DNA from: Salsipaludibacter sp963812245
GTDB taxonomy: Bacteria > Actinomycetota > Nitriliruptoria > Nitriliruptorales > Nitriliruptoraceae
NCBI GenBank assembly: GCA_963812245.1
Contig: CAWEUK010000002.1
Location: 1,984,001-2,048,000 of the forward strand
Direction of reading: 5' to 3'
Length of the DNA: 64,000 nt
The first letter of the stretch is position 1. Each line of letters opens with the position of its first letter. Positions 58,263 to 64,000 of this stretch are shown one piece after another. The position numbers and the translations under genes were made by a program. The notes under the pieces were generated by a model. The model did no database searches. It was given only the letters and a program-made list of their open reading frames with translations, and was not told the DNA's origin.

Positions 58263-59573
58263 ATGTCGCAACTGTTCGACCCGGCGGCAGCGGCCGACGA
58301 TGGGTCGGCCGGCGGTGGCGGCCAGCGTGCCGGCGCGACCGGATCGCTGCGTGGCCAGCCGCTGGCTGCCCGGATGCGACCGACCTCGTTCGAGCAGTTC
58401 TCCGGCCACGAGGCGGTCGTCGGACCCGAAGCCCCCCTGCGCCGGATGATCGCGAGCGGCCACCTCACCTCGCTGATCCTGCACGGTCCGCCGGGCGTCG
58501 GCAAGACCTCGTTGGCGCGCGTCATCAGTCGCGAGGTGGACGCCGCCTGGGCTGAACTGTCGGCCGTCACGTCGGGTGTCAAGGACGTCCGGGCGGCGAT
58601 CGAGGAGGGGCGCGCGCGCCAGTCGACCGTGGGACGTCGCACGATCCTGTTCGTCGACGAGATCCATCGCTTCAACAAGGCCCAGCAGGATGTGCTGTTG
58701 CCCGGGGTCGAGGCCGGGTGGGTGACGCTCATCGGCGCGACCACCGAGAATCCCTACTTCGAGCTCAACGCTCCGCTGCTGTCGCGATGCCGGTTGATCC
58801 ACCTGTCGGCCGTCGACGACGACGCCATCCGGGCCGTGGTCGATCGTGCCGTGACCGACGCGCACGGGCTGGGGGGTCGGGTCGAGGTCACCGACGACGC
58901 CCGAGACCTCATCGTCAGGGGTGGCAGCGGTGACGTCCGATCCGCCCTGAACCTGCTCGAGTTGGCAGTCACCGCCCTGGACGGCGACGTGCTGGACGCC
59001 GAGGACGTGCTGGATGCGGCCGCCCACCTGCGCTACTCGCGTGGTGACGACCACTATGACCAGATCTCGGCCTTCATCAAGTCGGTGCGAGGCTCGGATG
59101 CCGATGCGGCCATGTACTGGCTCATGCGGATGCTGGCCTCGGGGGAGGACCCGTTGTTCCTGGCCCGACGGCTGGTGATCCTGGCCTCCGAGGACGTCGG
59201 GGTGGCGGATTCTCGGTTGCTGCCGGTGGCCCTGGCCGCCTACCAGGCCGTTGAACGCGTGGGGATGCCCGAGGCCGAGTTCGCACTCAGCCACGCCACG
59301 ATCGCCCTGGCCACCGCTCCGAAGTCCAACGCCGTCACCCGCGCGATGGGTGCGGCCCGGACGCTGGTGGCCGAGCACCCAAACGACCCGGTGCCCGTGC
59401 ACCTGCGGGATGCCCACTCCTCGGCCGGTCGCGCGATGGGTCATGGGGACGGCTACGTGTATCCCCATGCCCGACCGGGAAACTGGGTCGAGCAGCAGTA
59501 CCTGCCCGATGGTGTCGACACCCCCGTCTTCGAACCCGAATCCCACCTCAATGTGCGAATGCCGCCGCGTTGA
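58263..59573 (+). CDS. rarA: Replication-associated recombination protein RarA (MgsA)
   Basis: 436 aa from ATG 58263. AAA+ ATPase with LAARMRPTSFEQFSGHEAVV, Walker A HGPPGVGKTSLA, Walker B TILFVDEIHRFNKAQQD, and sensor GATTENPYFELN. The C-terminal tetramerisation domain includes GEDPLFLARRLVILASEDVG. RarA acts at stalled replication forks. The frame is intact. Confidence 0.96.
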   Translation: MSQLFDPAAAADDGSAGGGGQRAGATGSLRGQPLAARMRPTSFEQFSGHEAVVGPEAPLRRMIASGHLTSLILHGPPGVGKTSLARVISREVDAAWAELSAVTSGVKDVRAAIEEGRARQSTVGRRTILFVDEIHRFNKAQQDVLLPGVEAGWVTLIGATTENPYFELNAPLLSRCRLIHLSAVDDDAIRAVVDRAVTDAHGLGGRVEVTDDARDLIVRGGSGDVRSALNLLELAVTALDGDVLDAEDVLDAAAHLRYSRGDDHYDQISAFIKSVRGSDADAAMYWLMRMLASGEDPLFLARRLVILASEDVGVADSRLLPVALAAYQAVERVGMPEAEFALSHATIALATAPKSNAVTRAMGAARTLVAEHPNDPVPVHLRDAHSSAGRAMGHGDGYVYPHARPGNWVEQQYLPDGVDTPVFEPESHLNVRMPPR

Positions 59574-59715
59574 CTGGTCGAGGGCTGCAGACGGCTGGGG
59601 GACGACGTGGTGGCGTGGCCGGTGGGTAGCGTCGACATCCACACCATCCACATCCCTCCTTCTCGATTTCGCACCGTCGCCGGGCCGCCACGGCGTCGGA
59701 CCAAAAGGTGAAGCC

Positions 59716-60687
59716 ATGCACGTCATCGTCACGGGGGGCGCCGGGTACATCGGCGCCACCACTGCCGCAGCCCTGCTGGACGCCGGTCACGACGTGGTCG
59801 TGGTCGACGACCTGCGCCGTGGGCACGCGGACCTGGTGCCCGACGGTGCGGAACTCGTCGAGGCCGACATCGTTGATCGCCGGGCCATGGACGAAGTCCT
59901 CGACGGGGCCGAGGCCGTCGTGCACTTCGCGGCGGCGATCGAGGCGGGCGAGTCGATGCGGTCGCCTGCGCAGTACTTCGCCGACAACACGGCGGCCACC
60001 ATGATGTTCCTGCAGCAGGTGGTGGAGGCTGGCGTTGCCCGATTCGTCTTCTCCTCGACGGCCGCCGTCTACGGCAGCCCTTCGGAGGTGCCGCTGACAG
60101 AGGACGCACGGACCGAGCCCGAGAGTGTCTACGGGGCCACGAAGTTGGCGGTGGAACGAGAACTGCGCTGGCTGGGCCGCCTGGGTGCCCTGCGGTCGGT
60201 CGCCCTGCGCTACTTCAACGTGGCCGGGGCCACGGCCGATCGCGGCGAGGACCACACGCCCGAGACCCACCTCATCCCGTTGGTGCTGGCGGCCGCGGCC
60301 GGACGGCGTGACGACATTGCGATCTACGGGACCGACTACGACACCCCGGACGGCACCTGTGTCCGTGACTACATCCACGTGGCCGATCTCGCCGACGCAC
60401 ACGTCAGGGCACTGAACGTCATCGACGACCATGAGCACCTGGCCTGCAACCTCGGCAACAGCGCCGGATTCAGCGTGCGGGAGGTGATCGATGCCGCCAG
60501 GCGCGTCACCGGCATCGACTTCCCGGTCCGGATCGAGGACCGTCGGCCCGGCGATCCCTCCATCCTGGTCGCATCGTCTGATCGTGCCCGGCAGACGCTG
60601 GGGTGGACGCCGACCGTGACGTCACTCGACGAGATCGTCGCCAGCGCCTGGACCTGGCATCGCGCCCGCTGGGCAGACCAGGACTGA
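59716..60687 (+). CDS. galE: UDP-glucose 4-epimerase
   Basis: 323 aa from ATG 59716, behind AAGGTGAAGCC. Extended SDR: NAD motif VTGGAGYIG, then HFAAAIEAGESM, catalytic FSSTAAVYG and YGATK (Tyr-x3-Lys), YFNVAGA, and DGTCVRDYIHVADLADAH, typical of GalE. It interconverts UDP-glucose and UDP-galactose. The HD-domain gene begins 4 bases after its stop. Confidence 0.93.
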   Translation: MHVIVTGGAGYIGATTAAALLDAGHDVVVVDDLRRGHADLVPDGAELVEADIVDRRAMDEVLDGAEAVVHFAAAIEAGESMRSPAQYFADNTAATMMFLQQVVEAGVARFVFSSTAAVYGSPSEVPLTEDARTEPESVYGATKLAVERELRWLGRLGALRSVALRYFNVAGATADRGEDHTPETHLIPLVLAAAAGRRDDIAIYGTDYDTPDGTCVRDYIHVADLADAHVRALNVIDDHEHLACNLGNSAGFSVREVIDAARRVTGIDFPVRIEDRRPGDPSILVASSDRARQTLGWTPTVTSLDEIVASAWTWHRARWADQD

Positions 60688-60690
60688 GGC

Positions 60691-61362
60691 ATGGGTTCGC
60701 GCCGTCCCGACCAGACGCAGGCGGGTGTCGTCGACGACGTCGTTCGGGTCGTCACCGACAGCCTGACCCCGGTGGCCCTGCGTCCTGACGTCGTCCAGGA
60801 GGTGGTCCGTGCCGCCGTCGAGGCCCAGGCAACTCCGGCGCGCCACTACCACACCCCGATCCACCTCCGTGAAATGCTGACGGAGGTCGAACGGTTGGCG
60901 AGCGAGGTGTCACCGGCGGTGGCGGCAACGGTGGCGTGGCACGACTGCGTGTACGAGCCGACACGATCCGACAACGAGGCTCGCAGCGCCGCGCGTGCCC
61001 GGGCCGACCTCGCCGGTGTCGTGCCCGATGCCCTGGTCGACCACGTCGTCGACCTGATCGGTTCGACCACGACGCACGAGGTCGCCGACCACGACGGGGA
61101 CGGCGCGCTCGTGCATGACGCAGACCTGTGGATCCTGTCGGCGCCACCCGCCCGACACGCCGCCTACGTGCGGCAGGTCCGGGCCGAGTACGCCCATCTC
61201 ACCGACGCGCAGTGGCAGGTCGGACGCAGGGAGGTCCTGACGACACTTCGCGAGGACCTCACGACCTGCGGCTACCTGGTGGGCGAGGCGGGGGACAGGG
61301 CCCGACGTGGCGACCGAGCCCGGGCCAACATCGATCGCGAGTTGGCCACGTTGCACGCGTGA
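60691..61362 (+). CDS. Predicted metal-dependent HD-type phosphohydrolase
   Basis: 223 aa. RHYHTPIHLREM and AWHDCVYEP, followed by DNEARSA and an Asp in LVHDADLWIL, match the small HD-superfamily hydrolases of the COG4339 type. They bind metal through His and Asp and have no settled substrate. The gene follows galE closely and is probably co-transcribed. Confidence 0.8.
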   Translation: MGSRRPDQTQAGVVDDVVRVVTDSLTPVALRPDVVQEVVRAAVEAQATPARHYHTPIHLREMLTEVERLASEVSPAVAATVAWHDCVYEPTRSDNEARSAARARADLAGVVPDALVDHVVDLIGSTTTHEVADHDGDGALVHDADLWILSAPPARHAAYVRQVRAEYAHLTDAQWQVGRREVLTTLREDLTTCGYLVGEAGDRARRGDRARANIDRELATLHA

Positions 61363-61394
61363 GCGCCGGGGCCGGGTGGCCGTGGCCGAGTCCG

Positions 61395-61673
61395 TCATCC
61401 GGTGCCCTGGCGACGTGTGCGCCGCCGCGGCCGCCGCAGCCCGGCGGCACGCAATGCCCGCACCAGGTCGGTGGCCGACACGACCGTCGCCCCAGCTGCC
61501 ACGGCCTGGTCGAAGCGCACGTCGGGGAGGTCGTAGTGGTCGCGGTGGAAGGCGCGAGCAGGCAGGCCGATCCCGGCCGCGAAGGCATGCAGTTCCTCGA
61601 AGGACGTGTCGCTGCACAGGTGGGACCAGTGCCGGTCGTGGGCAGACCAGATCGGGCGGTCGACGATGATCAC
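61395..61673 (-). CDS. DUF4031 domain protein
   Basis: 92 aa. The pattern VDRPIWSAHDRHWSHLCSD, SFEELHAFAAGIGLP and FHRDHYDLPDVRF is typical of the short DUF4031 proteins, whose function is unknown. The GTG at 61673 overlaps the stop of the upstream HAD gene by 4 nt (GTGA), so the two are coupled. Confidence 0.85.
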   Translation of the reverse strand: MIIVDRPIWSAHDRHWSHLCSDTSFEELHAFAAGIGLPARAFHRDHYDLPDVRFDQAVAAGATVVSATDLVRALRAAGLRRPRRRTRRQGTG

Positions 61674-62317
61674 AGATGGTCACCGACCGCGCCGATGGTG
61701 GTCACCGTGGCCCCCTGGGGCAGTGGCAGCCACCACGCCGGGCCGCCCCGTTGGACGAACACGGCCCTGAGCCCGGCGGCGCGCGCCCCCGCCACGTCCC
61801 AGTCGTGGGCGGCAACCAGGGTCAGGGCCGAGGGGGCCTGCCCGACCTGCAGCGCGGCGGCACGATAGGCCGCCCCATCGGGCTTGAAGGTCGGGCCGGC
61901 GTCGACGGACACGACCTGGTCGAAGCGCGCCGCGATGCCGGCATGTCGGAGTTGGTCGTGCACGGCATCGTCGCCACCGTTGGTGAACGCCACCAGCCGA
62001 TGTCCGGCGTCGGCCAGCTTCGCCAGGCCCGGCGCCACGTCCTCGTGGGCCGGCAGTCGGCGCAGTCCTGCGCTGAGCGCACGGGCACGCGCCTCGTCCA
62101 CCTCGACGCCCCTGGCGGCGGCCACCCGCTGCAGTTCGCTGGCACCCACCTCCTCGAATGATCGTCGCAGTCGGAGGTGGTTCATGACCAGCGAGGCATG
62201 CAACAGCCGGGCGAACCACAGGGGCGTGGCGCCCGGGCCGAGCAGGTCGTCGACCTGCTCGGCCACGGGGGCCAATGACAGCAGGGTCTCGTTGACGTCG
62301 AACAGGATGGTTGCCAT
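61670..62317 (-). CDS. HAD-family hydrolase (2-haloacid dehalogenase-like)
   Basis: 215 aa from ATG 62317, behind GAGGAGCACACC. HAD motif I is LFDVNETLLS (Asp nucleophile), motif II is VAFTNGGDDAV (Thr-Asn), motif III has Lys in TFKPDGAAYRAA, and motif IV is VAAHDWDVAGARAAG. The VNETL form is typical of type II haloacid dehalogenases, though many such proteins have other substrates. Confidence 0.87.
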   Translation of the reverse strand: MATILFDVNETLLSLAPVAEQVDDLLGPGATPLWFARLLHASLVMNHLRLRRSFEEVGASELQRVAAARGVEVDEARARALSAGLRRLPAHEDVAPGLAKLADAGHRLVAFTNGGDDAVHDQLRHAGIAARFDQVVSVDAGPTFKPDGAAYRAAALQVGQAPSALTLVAAHDWDVAGARAAGLRAVFVQRGGPAWWLPLPQGATVTTIGAVGDHL

Positions 62318-62352
62318 GGGTGTGCTCCTCGGGCGGTCGGACGACGGCGCGG

Positions 62353-63294
62353 TCAGGCTGGTCGCGGCTGGTGCAGGGTGGCCGTGATGGCATCGAGCGT
62401 GGCCGGCCTGCCCAGCCACAACGACGCCTGCCGTGCGCCGTGTCCGAAGGACAGCCCACCGACCGCCGGGATCCCGAGTCCCGCCACGAAGTCAGCGACC
62501 ACGGCCGCGACCTGGTCCGGCGGCCCGCAGTCGGTCAGGTCCCCGAACGCGATGCCGGCGCACCCGTCGAAGAACCCGGCCCGTCGCAGGTGGGTGAGGA
62601 AACGTTCGATGCGGTAGGCGCGCTCACCCACGTCCTCGAGGATGGCGATGGCTCCGGTGGCTGGTTGCCAGCCCGTGGTGCCCACCATGGCCGACAGCAG
62701 CGCCAGGGTGCCGCCGACCAGCGGCGCCGTCACCGGCCCTCCCGGATGCAGGCTCGTGCCGGTGAGCGTGAGATCGCCGCGCCGTGGGCCGGACGCCACT
62801 GCCAGACCCAGCGCACCTGCCAGTCCGTCGCGTGACCACTGGTCCGGCGTCCCACCTCCCAGCACCGCCGTACCGGGCATCGGCGACCACAGGGACGCCC
62901 AGCCAAGGGTGGCCGCCACGGCCTGGTGCAGGCAGGTCAGGTCCGACAGACCGGCGATGATCGTGGGCTCGGTCCGGGCCAGGTCCGTCCACGGCATGTC
63001 GTCGAGCAGGCGGGGGGTGCCGTCACCGCCACGAGCGGCGATGACGGCACGCGTGGCCGGATCCAGCAGGCCCGCGAGCAGGTCGGCCTGTCTCGCAGCG
63101 TCATCGCCTGCCAGGAAGTCCAGTCCGTGACCAGTGGTCGCACGCAGCGCGTCTCCCTCCACGACCTCCAGTCCCCGGTGCCGCAACCAGGCGAGTCCAC
63201 GGTCCAGTCGCGGGGCCGGGACCGGCCCGGCCGGCGCCACGACACGCACGCGGTCGCCCGGTGACAACAGTCGTGGCAGCGTCAGGGGATCCAT
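62353..63294 (-). CDS. LD-carboxypeptidase (S66 family)
   Basis: 313 aa from ATG 63294. It opens LLSPGDRVRVVAPAGPV. The nucleophile Ser is in IIAGLSDLTCLH (GxSD), the Glu in ILEDVGERAYRIER, and the His in LSFGHGARQASL. S66 enzymes trim D-Ala from L-Ala-gamma-D-Glu-mDap-D-Ala tetrapeptides during peptidoglycan recycling. The gene is transcribed away from alaS. Confidence 0.9.
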   Translation of the reverse strand: MDPLTLPRLLSPGDRVRVVAPAGPVPAPRLDRGLAWLRHRGLEVVEGDALRATTGHGLDFLAGDDAARQADLLAGLLDPATRAVIAARGGDGTPRLLDDMPWTDLARTEPTIIAGLSDLTCLHQAVAATLGWASLWSPMPGTAVLGGGTPDQWSRDGLAGALGLAVASGPRRGDLTLTGTSLHPGGPVTAPLVGGTLALLSAMVGTTGWQPATGAIAILEDVGERAYRIERFLTHLRRAGFFDGCAGIAFGDLTDCGPPDQVAAVVADFVAGLGIPAVGGLSFGHGARQASLWLGRPATLDAITATLHQPRPA

Positions 63295-63382
63295 GCCCGG
63301 CACGGTAGGCGGGGTGGACAGTCGCCGGCGATAGCATTGGCCACCACGTTTCCCGCTGTCACAAGGCCACGTCGTGCCCGCG

Positions 63383-64000
63383 ATGTCCACGCTCGAGATC
63401 CGCCAGACCTTCCTCGACTTCTTCGAGTCCCACGACCATTTGGTGGTCGAGTCGGCGCCGTTGATTCCCCAGGACCCCACGGTCCTGCTCAACATCGCCG
63501 GCATGCTGCCGTTCGCGCCCTACTTCGCCGGCGATGCGCAACCGCCCCACCTGCGACTGGCCAGTTGGCAGAAGTGCGTGCGCACCAACGACATCGAGAA
63601 CGTCGGGCGCACCGCCCGCCACCTGTCGTTCTTCGAGATGCTGGGCAACTTCTCGTTCGGCGACTACTACAAGCGCGAGGCCATCCGCTGGGCGTGGGAA
63701 CTGTCGGTCAACCACTTCGGACTGGATCCCGACCGGATCTGGTTCACCGCACACCACAACGACGACGAGGCCGCGGCGATCGCCCTGGAGGAGACCGGCA
63801 TCCCCGCCGAGCGCATCCAGCGGCTCGGTTCCGACAACTTCTGGTGGACGGGGACGGCGGGCTCGGCCGGCTACAGCGGCGAGTTCTTCTACGACAAGGG
63901 CCCGGACTTCGGCGAGGAGGGCGGCCCGGCGGTCGACGACGAGCGCTTCATGGAGTACTACAACCTGGTGTTCACCGAATTCGTCTGTGACGACACCGGT
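63383..64000 (+). CDS. alaS: Alanyl-tRNA synthetase, N-terminal part (partial)
   Basis: The first 206 codons are present and open at the right edge. EIRQTFLDFFESHDHLVVES, SAPLIPQDPTVLLNIAGMLP, CVRTNDIENVGRTARHLSFF and EMLGNFSFGDYYKREAI are the class II catalytic core of AlaRS. The usual GPCGP(C/S)SEI block is replaced by GSAGYSGEF (around residues 158-166), while FWW before it and YDKGPDFGEEGGP after it align well. The start is ATG 63383. Confidence 0.94.
   Translation, partial: MSTLEIRQTFLDFFESHDHLVVESAPLIPQDPTVLLNIAGMLPFAPYFAGDAQPPHLRLASWQKCVRTNDIENVGRTARHLSFFEMLGNFSFGDYYKREAIRWAWELSVNHFGLDPDRIWFTAHHNDDEAAAIALEETGIPAERIQRLGSDNFWWTGTAGSAGYSGEFFYDKGPDFGEEGGPAVDDERFMEYYNLVFTEFVCDDTG

Overview
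The window is about 64 kb of high-GC (roughly 70% by eye), gene-dense bacterial DNA. Gene content and order point to Actinomycetota. The signs are the synteny thrS - HIT protein - pgsA - phosphatidylinositol mannoside acyltransferase - GT4 mannosyltransferase - pdxS/pdxT - yebC - ruvCAB - yajC - secDF - rel - hisS - aspS - rarA - alaS, plus a WS/DGAT acyltransferase, an F420-type LLM oxidoreductase, a SufR-led SUF operon and an RskA-like anti-sigma protein. The AlaRS and several divergent genes suggest a deep-branching class (Nitriliruptoria/Euzebyia or Acidimicrobiia are guesses), not Streptomyces or Mycobacterium. I saw no CRISPR array, transposase, prophage or rRNA.

Layout. 0-11 kb is mixed metabolism: the end of adenosine deaminase, citrate synthase, a MarR regulator, a 58-aa histone-fold protein, an SDR dehydrogenase, a Nudix hydrolase, WS/DGAT, dUTPase, tRNA-Gly, HPPD, a UMF1-type transporter and an LLM oxidoreductase. 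11.5-23.5 kb holds Fe-S assembly: sufR-B-D-C-S behind a CAAC-N6-GTTG operator, then azlCD, a PhyH dioxygenase and a secreted glycosidase, then sufU-sufT. 22.9-31 kb carries DoxX, a MoeB-rhodanese protein, a sulfurtransferase, a DsbA-like protein, an Fe-S RecB-type nuclease, an M23 peptidase, an anti-sigma-like protein, tRNA-Val and two unknowns. 31-41.5 kb holds a possible threonine leader peptide, thrS, a potassium-channel-like protein, phosphatidylinositol mannoside synthesis, LemA and a DUF3048 lipoprotein. 41.6-64 kb holds PLP synthase, YebC, the SOS-boxed ruvCAB operon, Sec accessory proteins, Rel, aminoacyl-tRNA synthetases, RarA, GalE and small enzymes, and runs off the edge inside alaS.

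A dominant feature is the number of single-base reading-frame breaks in conserved and often essential genes: marR, sufD, sufT, moeZ, thrS twice, ruvC, ruvB, yajC three times, rel, aspS and others. I count 27 in 18 genes. Twenty-five behave as one extra base and two (pdxT, yebC) as one missing base. They share no motif, so insertion-biased sequencing or assembly error is the likeliest cause. Genes are annotated across these breaks, with the approximate position given. Two long open frames (MarR into citrate synthase, and glycosidase into PhyH) are artefacts of the breaks, not fusions.
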